Shown here: positions 1 through 9,243 of the stretch, piece by piece | Numbering within the stretch: the first letter of the stretch is position 1 | Layout: each line of letters starts with the position of its first letter | Translations under genes and position numbers: made by a program | Source of the DNA: Agrypnia vestita | Lineage: Eukaryota; Arthropoda; Insecta; Trichoptera; Phryganeidae | Direction of reading: 5' to 3' | DNA: 64,000 bases | Assembly: GCA_016648135.1 (NCBI GenBank) | Contig: JADDOH010023167.1 | Coordinates: forward strand, 62,001 to 126,000 | Notes under the pieces: model-generated | What the model was told of the DNA's origin: nothing | The model's input: the letters and a program-made list of their open reading frames with translations, nothing else | Databases searched by the model: none

Positions 1-758
1 AAAACTTTTTAAATCAGCTTTTAATGAGTATGGTGAGTTAATGCGCAAGTATCGTTCGCTTACTTATCACTCGCGATTACGTCTTCCGTGGCTTAACTCG
101 GATCTAAACATGTCGTGGATATGGGTTGAATATTCTGCTGCCGGATATCCGGCTATCCGGCGAAGGGGCTCGCTGGACATTCGGTATCCGGTTAAACCAC
201 CATCAGTTTCATCTCTAATTGAAAGTCTCTTGCTTAATGGCCTTAAAGGTTGCTTAAAGTATCGTAATTTCTAAATGGTTGGTTTCAAGAAATTAATCGG
301 AATAAATAATAATAATAAATATAATAAATCCCAAGTTACTTACTATCTTGTCATGATTTAGGCTTGACGACATAGACATATTAATTAGTAACTGTGTTAT
401 CCCTTTGATTAAGAAATTGGACTATTAATTATTGGTCATAATGTACGAGTAAATCTAGGTATATATTATGATAATTGTGATTGTTAAGTAAAAATGATTT
501 TTATTAATTTTAAATGTTTTTGTAACCCATTTTTCAAACTTATCTAGTAAATAACCTATCACTAATATGTAACTGGAAATAAATATTTTTAAAATTTTTA
601 CTTAACTATTTTTAATTCATTTAAAAAAATCAAGAAATATGAAATAACATAATAATTTTAATATTTAAAAATATTTACATACTCATACGAGCATTGTTGT
701 AGATATATTTAATTTTTCTAAGAATATATTTTGAGATATATTAAAAAGGATGCGGGCG
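1..758. other. AT-rich DNA, no gene seen
   Basis: No convincing coding region. The segment at about 137-200 has repeated ATCCGG words (GGATATCCGGCTATCCGG), a pattern seen in small insect transposons, but I cannot find matching ends. The rest is A/T-rich and featureless. Confidence 0.5.
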
Positions 759-787
759 TAGGTTAGGTTAGGTTAGGATAGGTTAGG
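759..787 (+). repeat. Short interstitial TTAGG tract
   Basis: Four TTAGG units and one ATAGG variant lie in a row. TTAGG is the usual insect telomere repeat. The tract is only about 29 bp and sits in ordinary AT-rich DNA, so it is an interstitial tract and not a chromosome end. Confidence 0.7.
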
Positions 788-987
788 ATGCGGGTTTAGG
801 TACCTATAAAATGTACCTTCAAAATTATTGTTACAGATTCGAAGTCATATCCAATAAACGTAACCACCTACATGTCTCGTATCTGTATGAATATGATTTG
901 CCACGAGGTCATGTTAGATATGATTAGAATATCAAGAATAAATACAGTGCCTACCTACTGGAATAAAGCAAACATGTTGTTTCAGAT

Positions 988-1071
988 TGCACGACCAAGC
1001 CGGAAGTGCGCACCACGGCCACGCGCATGCGCTAGACACCTCTGCGTATTCCAGCTACCCCACCATGGCTG
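988..1071 (+). promoter_or_regulatory. Candidate housekeeping promoter and first exon
   Basis: Seen: an ETS-type CCGGAAGTG (about 999-1007), an NRF1-type palindrome GCGCATGCGC (about 1022-1031), then CACCATGGCTG with a Kozak-like context at ATG 1065-1067, directly followed by GTAAGAAA at 1072, a good splice donor. Known: ETS and NRF1 (ewg in flies) sites often mark CpG-type housekeeping promoters. Inference: this may be a promoter with a very short first coding exon (Met-Ala plus one base) on the plus strand. Read through without splicing, the frame gives only about ten codons before a stop. No second exon was recognised, so it could also be a copied promoter fragment or chance. Confidence 0.35.
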
Positions 1072-1317
1072 GTAAGAAACCATCCCTTCACTTTTGAAAT
1101 CATCCCTTTTATAGACAATAAAAAGTAGATACTAATTACAATTCACAGGAGGTACCTACTCGCAATTACCAAATTTTTAAAATTATTTTCTTTTTAGAAA
1201 AATTAACACACCCTCCTTCCTTGAACCCAATACTTATTTTAGTGTCAATAAAATTTATATATAATTCGAAATCCGCGAGGCTTACATTTTTCGTATTTGT
1301 CAATAATATAAGTTTAA

Positions 1318-1444
1318 GGCCCGAATATAGATACAATACTTAATGATATAAAGGTTAAAATACGCTTTAAAAGCGTATAAATTACACTTTTAAAGTGTAG
1401 GTAGGTACTTTAACCTTTAAATAATTTAACTTTGTCTTCGGGCC
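1318..1444. mobile_element. Harbinger-type MITE, 127 bp
   Basis: Inverted ends GGCCCGAA and TTCGGGCC are flanked by TAA on both sides (1315-1317 and 1445-1447), fitting the 3-bp target duplications of PIF/Harbinger elements. Inside, AAAGGTTAAA recurs in inverted orientation, and two small palindromes (ACGCTTTAAAAGCGT and ACACTTTTAAAGTGT) lie near the centre. It has no coding capacity. Confidence 0.6.
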
Positions 1445-1447
1445 TAA

Positions 1448-2770
1448 GTATGAATTTCTGTGTATATAATATAATGACATAAGGGCAGTAAATTAGCCAA
1501 TGCACATACCTATATGAAATAAAGTACCTATGCCACACAGGTGAAGCAATTTTCAAATTTATTTTGAATATTATAATCTTACGTGTTTTACAAATCTAAG
1601 CAGGGTAGCGATATATGTGCAATTATGTAAATTTAAAGCAAATAAAATAAAAATATGTATGTAACTATTTACGTAAATGTAGTTATGCAGAATTTAAAGC
1701 TCTGTTTAATACACTGAATTAATAATCTTGACGTAAATTTTTAATAAAAGCACGCAACATTTTTTCACCTTTATTGGTACACGAGTTGAAAAACATCAAG
1801 AAAAAACAGAATGTTCTTTGATCACGTGAAAAAATAGTTACTCGTAACAAATTATGTCTCCACGAATATGTTGTTACTCGGAGGCATGCTAATGTCATGT
1901 CGGATCAATAATTGTCGAGACAAATGATAGGTTGATTTTGTTTTAAAAAAATATTATTATACTATCCGCGTAGATCATTTTAAAGTTAAGTTTCACTGGC
2001 AACCTGCGAAAGAAATAAAATCGAAGGCAAAAAGAGAGATGATGTTAAAGTGAAAAAAAGCGAACCAACCTGAATGTTTCGGATCCCATTGAAGGTTTCT
2101 GGACGTCGGATAAAGAGGAAGGAGACACGGCAGTGTGGCCCGGGAAACTTTGTAAGATTTTAAATATTCAGAGTTTATATAAAAAGAGTTTGCCACAACT
2201 TTTTGATGTGTAAACATTTTAGTTCGCTCTCTTTCTAATTCAAATTTCACACTAGGGTAATCCCGGAGAAATATTTGACAAAAAACTTAACAAAAAAAAT
2301 AATGTAGATATCTACTGGGATGGACCGGAGAGAAATGAGTATAATAATGGTATTTATTTCGAATTAGGTACACTAATAATTATATTGCATATTGATTGCC
2401 TAACTAGAAGTTTAGTGTTTGAAGTCAGTTGACTTTTTATAAAACAATATGTTTTACAATTTAAATACAAAATTTCAAAAAAATATATACAATATACAAT
2501 TTAAAAATTAAAAACACTAAATTATATTATCCTGTATAATTTAGTGTTTATATTATATATGTTTATAATTTAGTGATAATACGCAGAGCAAGAAAAAGAA
2601 ATACAAATTTATGAATGCAAAAGTAAAAATGAATTCAAAGATATACCACACCAAAAACTTTTAATTTGACTAAATATTCAAATAAAATATAAAAATTACC
2701 ACAAAAAAATTACAAAAATATAATCTTATTTATTGATTTGGCTTTAATATTGTGGAATGTCATGATAATT
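1448..2770. other. AT-rich DNA, no gene seen
   Basis: No gene or clear transposon ends. The region around 2440-2580 holds imperfect repeats of a TTTAGTGTT/ATAATTTAGTG word. An open frame on the minus strand near 1993-2250 has no recognisable domain. Confidence 0.4.
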
Positions 2771-2944
2771 TATATATAAATAAAATACTTGTATAATACC
2801 ACTTTTGAGTTTAAGTTATACACGGTTAGTTTCGAGAACTACAGATGTTCTCATCCACAGGTGAGAATATAAACTAAAATATCTTAGGTACAGATAGAGG
2901 TGGGTGGGTTAAGCTTGATGGAGGGGTAGCCAGGGGAGGGGGAG

Positions 2945-3187
2945 GGGGTTATCGGAGTGTACGAAATCTCTTTTGGAGATTGCGATATGAAATATATCGG
3001 CCAATTCACGAAAAATATAAAAATAAGAATTAAAGAACACCGTCGCGGTTTTGTTAGCAATTATTTTTCCGAATTTGCAAACCACATGATAAACACTAAC
3101 CACTCGTTCGATTCACACACGCTTAAATTATTACAACCAGTCAAATATAAAGGCCAAATAATAAATAATCTTCAAAAAGAATTCTGA
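2945..3187 (+). pseudogene. GIY-YIG endonuclease remnant of a Penelope-like element
   Basis: The open frame runs GVIGVYEISFGDCD, then MKYIGQ, then RIKEHRRG. These match the hallmarks of the GIY-YIG nuclease fold: GVY for GIY, YIG, and the downstream catalytic-type Arg within RIKEH. A following stretch, FANHMINTNHSFD, fits the usual family continuation with the conserved His/Asn region. The reading is about 80 codons and ends with LQKEF before a stop. No start codon is required, because in intact elements this domain is the C-terminal end of a reverse-transcriptase protein; here everything upstream is replaced by the inverted repeat. In the family this nuclease nicks target DNA for reverse transcription. 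A related fragment lies at 31552-31650. Confidence 0.75.
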
Positions 3188-3302
3188 AAAAACTTAAATC
3201 AATAATATAATATTCAAAAACTCGTCACCCCTCCACTCTTTGTTTCCATTAAATCAAGCTCCACTCCTGGCTACCTGCCACCTCTATCAGTACCTAAGAT
3301 AT

Positions 3303-3442
3303 TTTAGTTTATATTCTCAAATGTTGGTGAGAACATCTGTATGAAACTAATGATGTTTAGCCACTAAGGTAGTTTAGTTTATATTCTCAAATGTTGGTGA
3401 GAACATCTGTATGAAACTAATGATGTTTAGCCACTAAGGTAG
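3303..3442. repeat. Perfect 70-bp tandem duplication
   Basis: Two identical 70-bp units, 3303-3372 and 3373-3442, lie head to tail inside the right terminal repeat of the Penelope-like element. I see no difference between them, so the duplication is recent relative to the rest of the element, or is an assembly artefact. Confidence 0.9.
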
Positions 3443-3724
3443 TTAGTAAAAGTGTAAAAGATATAGAGCTGATGCACTTGTAGAAGTAGATTAGGCGGTC
3501 TAGCCGCACGTAGAGTACTCAGAGTATCGTAGGCCCTAAGGAATTGGAAAAAAATTAGAACATCTGTAATTCTCGGAAACTAATCGTGTATAACGACAGC
3601 GTTAAACTCAAAAGGGTCTTTCTTATACAAGTATTTTATTAATATATAAAATAATCTTATTTAGTAAATTTTAGGACTTTTTCGAATAGCTCTCGATTTA
3701 TACTATGAGTTACGCATTTAATTG

Positions 3725-4119
3725 CGAAACCTATAAAACTCAATGTCTGTCTGTCTGTCTTCTATACAAATCTACACCCGATGCAATTCGGCTAAAATTT
3801 TGCATACTTATGCTTTAGGACCCAGCGGGTAACATAGGTGACATTTACTCCCTCTCCTTTTACCCCTTCCCCTCCCCCTGATATATTTTCAATGCAAATC
3901 TGTACCGTTCGACAGATCGGACTCAAAATTTTCATACATATTCTCGACGGAAAAAATAGGTCACATCTCTTCTCTAGTCATCCTATCCATCCCAGCCTTG
4001 ATCAAATGGAAACATCGTTTTAATTAGAGGCTTTTCAAACAATGGAACTTTTGTTTCCCCCCACAAATTTATTTTCAACTTAATCCTTAACCCGCGCAAC
4101 GCTGGGTACGAACCGCTAG
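3725..4119 (+). mobile_element. Non-autonomous Helitron 3' part
   Basis: The 3' end shows ACCCGCGCAACGCTGGGT, an imperfect hairpin, followed after a few bases by CTAG at 4116-4119 and a host T. This is the Helitron terminus (hairpin, then CTRR, insertion before T). Inside is a (TGTC)n stretch near 3744 that often marks Helitron-type repeats in insects. The exact 5' TC end was not fixed. No Rep/helicase coding sequence is present. Confidence 0.6.
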
Positions 4120-4179
4120 TTATACATATCTATGATATCGTTTTTATTAATTTATTTAGAGGATTTATAAACAATAATA

Positions 4180-4530
4180 ATAATTGCGGCGAGCAGCGTC
4201 CGACATGCGCAGCCGCCGCCGAAAAACTAACAAATTCACCCTCGAATGGCATTCCTCGGACAGAGCGGCCGGAGATCAGCGGGGCGAGTTGACAAACTGA
4301 AAAATGACGTCGCGTAGGTGGTAGTATTTAATGCATCTCGCGCGATATTAAGCCGGGGCTAGACGTCCGCGACCGACGGGCCGGCGGCATTCCGCCCGCG
4401 TTCAAAATCAATCCTCGCGCACCGCCATTTTTTCCTCCGCGAATTTATCATAGGAATTCGTTCAGTAGCCGCGGCCGGCCGGGCGCGCACGCCGATAGCA
4501 TTTTAGGTGCCAATGTGGCGTTTACGACCG
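4180..4530. promoter_or_regulatory. CpG-rich island, candidate regulatory module
   Basis: CpG-dense DNA in an AT-rich setting, with homeodomain-style TAAT cores and a TGACGTCG near 4305, and no open frame of note. A weaker GC-rich stretch follows at 4730-4830. Inference: conserved regulatory DNA. It is not shown to be a promoter, as no initiator or TATA element stands out. Confidence 0.35.
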
Positions 4531-6112
4531 CCGTCATTTGTTTTATTACACGTTAAATATTTTACATACGCTCCATTAGCATTGCGCGCGACTTGATTAA
4601 TAAGGAACCATTTATCAAACTTACTACGGGCGTTTTATTTTGTGTAAGCGATTAAAAAAGCATTGCGCGGATTGATTCGTTCGCCGAAGAATTCGAATGG
4701 ATTATTCAACAATTTAGCGCGTCTTTGACGAAATTAAAAAAAAAAACATATTCCGAGGCTCGGGACGCGGGAAAACTTCGGCGAGGCCGCGGAGTGTCCT
4801 TCGATCGCGTCCTTGCTCGGATGTTTTATTCATTAAGTCCCTCGAAGGAGTTGTAGTTAAATTACTAAGTACGCAAATTGTCTCGGGTATTAATCATACT
4901 CGACACACTCGAATAAATAATCGGGATCATCTTGCTGAGAGTTTTTAATTAGTGGTGCAACGAATACTACTTTCACGAATACGAATATCAAGCCTACTAT
5001 TCGGCGAATACGAATACGAATAATTCAACAAGGTAATAAATAATACAACTCTGTTCTTTTTTACTAAGACTTTTACTTAAAAAGCGCAACATTTATTTTA
5101 TCCGTTTGTACATTCCCAGCGGTCGACAATAAATATTACTTTTTTCACGCTTACGAGAGGCCTTGTTATTGGATTTAATTTGAAATTATTTTAAAAGAGT
5201 TAACATTTTTACACACAATGGAAATAAAATGGAACGAACAATACGTATTACCTACAAAATAAAAACTACATGAAATGAGCACCTAACCTTATTATTAACT
5301 CAACGAAACTAAATAAGAGAACTCGTGTTGTGCTGTGAAACAGGTAACAATTGACAACTTGAGAACTCAACGAATCGAACGAACGAACGAATGTGTTCGG
5401 ATACACGGTACACAGCCAAACCGTAATTTGCGTTGCGTTCAGTTATAAATAGTTTGTTTTTAATATTTGACATGATATTCGGCGAATTCTTTCAAATCAG
5501 TCTTCGGTTGGACTGTCCAACCGAAAACTGATTTAAAAGAAAAATGATTTTTAACAGACTATATGATTTAATTAATTAGTATTATTGAGTTTGAGATATA
5601 ATTTTTTGAATGTTTTTATATTAATGACGGTAAAATTTTCTTAGTACGCATGTGAAACATAATTAAAATAATTGATGTTTTAACGGTTTTAACAACTTGT
5701 CGAAAAATATTAATGTCTGAATAGCACCACTTCTTTTTCAAACTTTATACGATCAATTTGTAAATAAAATATATGGCCTTTATTTGAAAATATACGAGAT
5801 TAGTGTACCAAAGATAACTCTATTGCATGAAAAGTTAAATAGTGTTTCGGGGTTATATTTTTTTTAATGTTATAACAATATATTTGTTCATATTTTTTTA
5901 AAGAAATGCTTCAAGAGCAAATGGTTCTATCACAATAAAATTGATTAAAAGCCTGTTTAGCTATGGGTTTTGCAAAATGATTTAATAAGTTTACGTTAAA
6001 TTTAGGAAATCGAGAGCAAATACGAAAATCGTGTACTGGGGCCTCTTAACTCGTATCGGAATGCTCAAAGCTGATGTAAATGAATGTAGGTAAATAGATA
6101 AGACTAGCGGGC
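4531..6112. other. Mostly AT-rich DNA with repeat fragments
   Basis: No gene. From 4951 a hAT-like start (TAGTGGTGCAACGAATAC) and several CGAATACGAATA words suggest a decayed hAT MITE. GAACGAACGAACG is a short tandem at about 5380. The rest shows nothing recognisable. Confidence 0.35.
5494..5534. repeat. Hairpin, 19-bp arms with 3-base loop
   Basis: The arms 5494-5512 and 5516-5534 (core TTCGGTTGGA / TCCAACCGAA) are complementary with one mismatch. It may be the centre or end of a small foldback transposon. Confidence 0.7.
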
Positions 6113-6528
6113 TGTAGCGGCGCGGCGACGACAAAGCGGCCGTTTTTGCGGCGCGGCACGCCGGTCCGGCCGCGTCGCATTTTCGGGCGTGCGCGCCGCC
6201 GCACTTTTTGCGCCCGGCCGGCCGCGCGGCGCGGCTCCCCTCTAATTGATAGCGACCTAATTAAAATGTGCGCTCCGAGAGCCGCGCGCGAAATGTCGTC
6301 CAGTTCATGCGCGGGCCGCTTTTACGGAGTGGTTGTCCGAGGAGACGTCCGCTCGATGTCCCGCGGCCGGGCCCGCCTCGCGAACTCTGGTCCGCGGAAT
6401 GACTTATTAAGTTTGATGTCCTTCCTCGCTGGAATCCGTCAGACCGCGTTACTTAATACGGAACTTTTAATTATTATCGTGACCTTTTTATTTCGGCGAT
6501 CCTACCGCGCTAATTAATTTATTGATTA
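6113..6528. promoter_or_regulatory. Large CpG island, candidate enhancer or promoter
   Basis: About 400 bp with very dense CG and GGCCGG runs, then homeodomain-like CTAATTGAT and CCTAATTAAAA words and a further TTAATTA-rich tail. An open frame of 123 codons (6146-6517, plus) exists, but it is Arg/Ala-rich as expected from CpG-rich DNA and shows no domain. The Helitron insertion begins immediately at its right edge (6529). Confidence 0.4.
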
Positions 6529-7045
6529 CTAGCTGTGCCGCGCGGCTTCGCACGCGTAGTTTTTTAGTACACTGTTTGGATCGTCATACAACTTTCGCGA
6601 ACCTTCTGGAACATTCTCCTTCCAGAACTTTCGAGAAATTTATCGAATATACAGGAACCTTCTAGACACACCGACACATTCCGCCACTCAGTTTAGAACC
6701 TCATAGAAATTTCGGGAATTTTCTAGAACCTTCTCCTTCCAGAACTCTCTAGAGCAGGTTTTTCCGGAGCCTTCTAGACTACCGACACAGTCGGCGTGCC
6801 TATTTTGAAACAATTTGAAGCATTTGCGGCCTTCTCATAACAAAAAATGTGCTAGAAAGCACATTTTCGTCACCCACTCCCACCCACGCACAGCCACCCC
6901 CACCAAACTCGCATATTTTTGATATGACACCAAGGGCTATCCACCACCATAACCACCGGTGGGTGGTTGTGGCTGGTTGTGGAGAAAACTTGGCGGGTAG
7001 AAAACTTGCTCTAGAAAACACGGGTTTCTTTATATCTATAATCTC
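6529..7045 (-). mobile_element. Helitron-type element carrying heat-shock elements
   Basis: Read on the minus strand, the element ends in GCGTGCGAAGCCGCGCGGC (imperfect hairpin), CACAG, then CTAG and T, a typical Helitron 3' end (plus-strand coordinate 6529). The opposite end is probably near 7045, where the reverse strand reads TTATAGATATAAAG, resembling insect Helitron 5' starts; this limit is uncertain. Inside are the phased GAA/TTC arrays described separately, a perfect hairpin at 6845-6868 (AAAATGTGCT / AGCACATTTT) and a CCACC/GGTGG palindromic block at about 6940-6980. There is no helicase coding sequence, so it is non-autonomous. Confidence 0.55.
6594..6744. promoter_or_regulatory. Arrays of heat-shock elements (GAA/TTC, 5-bp phase)
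   Basis: Alternating units occur at exact 5-bp spacing: TTC 6594, GAA 6599, TTC 6604, GAA 6609, TTC 6614; then TTC 6620, GAA 6625, TTC 6630, GAA 6635, with GAA 6645, GAA 6655 and TTC 6660 still in phase; then GAA 6706, TTC 6711, GAA 6716, TTC 6721, GAA 6726, TTC 6731; then TTC 6737, GAA 6742. The heat-shock factor trimer binds three or more such alternating units, so each of the three longer runs is a textbook site. Inference: this Helitron could make nearby DNA heat-responsive. No transcript start is visible here. Confidence 0.7.
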
Positions 7046-7054
7046 TCCTCTCTC

Positions 7055-7099
<45 letters not shown>

Positions 7100-7160
7100 T
7101 CTCTCTCTCAATATCTTACTCTATCTCTCTTCTATCGTCTCCGTCGCAATCTCTCTCTCT
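7034..7160 (+). repeat. CT-rich microsatellite
   Basis: A mostly pure (TC)n tract at about 7060-7093 with decayed CT-rich sequence on both sides. Two overlapping open frames here are products of the simple repeat. Confidence 0.9.
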
Positions 7161-7251
7161 TATATTGAATATATTTGAAAGAGGCAGAAAATCGTACGAG
7201 ATTGATAGAATGGATCCACCTGTACTGGCGGCTCTGATGCAATCTATATAG

Positions 7252-7928
7252 CAGCGGCGTGCAGCGCATACAAGCAAAAAAAACTGTGCATTGATACAGA
7301 TTCTGGGAAACAAATATTAATTAAATAATCCTTATCTTAAGAAAAAGTTGATTTAAAATTCCAGCCGTAATTCGTCCTACGGCTAGAAGTTTTATTACCG
7401 ACGTTTTTGTACCTAACTTCATGTCAATTCATAATTTATCTCGCTTGTTTGCGCCCAACAAATTTGTTCCATAGATCGAGAAAATACTCGTCCTGAACCG
7501 TGTATTTTGACTTATTTCTATGTCTGCGAGTTTTTTGTACAGCGCATTTCTTCGAAATATATTGAAAATTTTTGCCGTATTACCTATATATACAATATTT
7601 ATTCATTTAGAAAATCAGTTTTACAATTCTTCTTTTATAATGCAGTTATTTTTGTGGATTGTTACTCAGAATAGTTCATTATATACAGTTGTGAAAAATT
7701 CAAAAAATGTATATACCCTTATAGGTATATGCGTATATTTATACATGGTGCGATGGCCCAGAACAGGGAATCGTGGAAAAAAAGAATAAGGAGAGCCGAC
7801 CTCAAATGAAATGGGAAATGGGATAAATGGGAGAAAGAAGAAGAGGTATATACGTATATTTATATATTTAATATAGGTATACAGTCGGTCACAGCATAAC
7901 CTAAGTTTATATCCACTGCACGCCACTG
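7252..7928. mobile_element. Non-autonomous hAT element, 677 bp
   Basis: The ends are CAGCGGCGTGCAGCGCAT and, reversed, CAGTGGCGTGCAGTGGAT, flanked by the perfect 8-bp duplication CTATATAG at 7244-7251 and 7929-7936. CAG-type ends and 8-bp duplications define the hAT superfamily. No transposase is present. Related 5' ends begin at 14662 and 63782, sharing AAATATTAATTAAATAATCC-type sequence, so this is a multi-copy family. Confidence 0.85.
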
Positions 7929-7936
7929 CTATATAG

Positions 7937-8269
7937 CCCAACGTGCTTAGTAAATTCCGCGTTCCACGAGCATTAATCGTAAGAATATATCGAGTTGTAA
8001 GTTGTACTTAAATATAAAATGGTTGTCATTATTTCTTTATGGGGTAAATATGTGTGGAGAACCGTATTTGCGCTAAACTAGCATCCGCACGAACGCATAT
8101 CGATGGCCTAAAACGATGATTCAAACATCTATTTAAAAAATAATTTTAAAAAAAATATCCCTCATTAAACACCCTTCTTAATAAAATCACTTACTATTAC
8201 ACAAAAGTCTTAAATTTGAAACATTCAGACTACTTTAATACCTAATAGTATAAGGAATAAAATTAGACT
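7937..8269. other. AT-rich DNA, nothing recognised
   Basis: No gene, repeat end or regulatory pattern stands out. Confidence 0.4.
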
Positions 8270-8570
8270 GGAGTAGATCAAATAAAGTTTGGTCACACGG
8301 AACGGATGAGCGAGGAAAGCATGGTTTAAGAAAATATATGAGGAGAGTTTCGAAAGCAGCACGAAGAGAGAATGTCCTTTTTGGCGAAAGACCTGACACG
8401 ATTAGATATAATAAATATTGGAGGATGGGCCAGTTAAGGGTTTCAGCAACCGTACAGCATGCGTATGAAGATATATGAATGTATCCTAAGCAAGTGTTAT
8501 ACCAAGATAAAGGAATGTGGCATTCTATTTTCTCTGTCAACCTCTGCGGGAAAACAGTGGTAAATGTGGT
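8270..8570 (+). pseudogene. Possible LINE C-terminal relict
   Basis: Plus-strand frames read RENVLFGERPDTIRYNKYW, then MGQLRVSATVQHAYEDI, and after a stop GMWHSIFSVNLCGK. The last part resembles a short tail (an Arg/Trp-x-Ser stretch followed by Pro-Cys-Gly-Lys) that I recall from degraded endonuclease/reverse-transcriptase elements in insects. It is weak: no reverse-transcriptase motif is included and the frame has stops. Confidence 0.25.
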
Positions 8571-8611
8571 GTGGATTATTCATTCATGGAAATATGGTGG
8601 TCGAAAGCTGT

Positions 8612-9059
8612 TGTCACGTAGGGGGGCTGCGGAATGAATGAATGAAAACGCTGGAAAATTATTAATTACTGATTTATTTATAATGCAATGTACAAAGTCA
8701 TTTAACACTATTAAACTTAACGATATTCTTTAAATTTCACTATATTGCAATATATCACTCATAAATAAACACTTTATTATTGCTAAAACACTTTATTTAA
8801 CATTCACTAGAACATTCAATCCGATTCTCACGTATTAATCGCTCCGGTTTATTTCGCTACTTAGGTAAGTACTTCGCTCGATTATTCGTTTGATATTTGT
8901 TGCTTCGCAATTTCACGACTGGGCGCACCTGGCCGTCGTCTGCGACGCACTTCGCAATGATTTCGCATGGTAACGAAGTATCAACGAGACAGCAACAACT
9001 CCCGCGCGGTGGCCGGCTCTGTATTTATAACAGACTTGTACGTTGCTGAAGGATATTCA
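8612..9059 (-). mobile_element. Probable solo LTR (minus orientation)
   Basis: Read on the minus strand, the segment has a TATAAATA box near its start, a GC-rich leader-like zone, ATAAATAAA poly-A signals in the second half, and an end CCCCCCTACGTGACA. These features and their order fit an LTR of a Ty3/gypsy or Bel/Pao retrotransposon. The limits (TG...CA) are estimated, no clean target duplication was found, and no internal gag-pol sequence lies nearby, so if correct it is a solo LTR. Confidence 0.45.
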
Positions 9060-9110
9060 AAATATAATAATAATAATAATTCATTTAAAATATAATAATA
9101 ATAATAATAG
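9059..9110 (+). repeat. Duplicated (AAT)n tract
   Basis: AAAATATAATAATAATAATAAT occurs twice with a short TTCATTT spacer, directly between the probable LTR and the mariner element. Confidence 0.8.
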
Positions 9111-9243
9111 AAATGTAATTTTAGTCAACTATTTCTTGTGTTAAGTAAATGTTACTGATATAATTTTAATTTGCTTTGTTATAAACGCATATTTTTAAAC
9201 TTTTTTAATCTTGTTAAAACAGTTCATATTTTTATACAAAATA

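Larger units (their letters stand above)
2771..3650 (+). mobile_element. Penelope-like element with inverted terminal repeats
   Basis: The left flank (2771 to about 2935) reappears as reverse complement at about 3262-3650. Both share ATAAATAAAATACTTGTATA-type ends, a TTTTGAGTTTAA block, an ACAGATGTTCT block and the stretch ATAAACTAAAATATCTTAGG, so these are long inverted repeats. Between them is a GIY-YIG endonuclease remnant. Penelope-like elements are known to carry this domain and to have terminal repeats in direct or inverted order. The right repeat is longer because it contains a 70-bp tandem duplication and an extra block at 3443-3540 that recurs at 48372-48466. The reverse transcriptase part is missing, so the copy is dead. 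Confidence 0.7.

Noticed and set aside
759..787. Telomere end
   Set aside because: Only five units, with normal interspersed sequence on both sides.
6146..6517. Longest plus-strand open frame in the CpG island (123 codons)
   Set aside because: Arg/Ala/Pro-rich composition follows directly from CpG-dense DNA; no domain, and overlapping frames look the same.
6849..7178. Open frames over the CT-rich tract on both strands
   Set aside because: They translate the simple repeat (Ser-Leu runs) and Helitron DNA.
7666..7941. 91-codon minus frame inside the hAT element
   Set aside because: Aromatic/Ile-rich AT-driven frame; no transposase motif.
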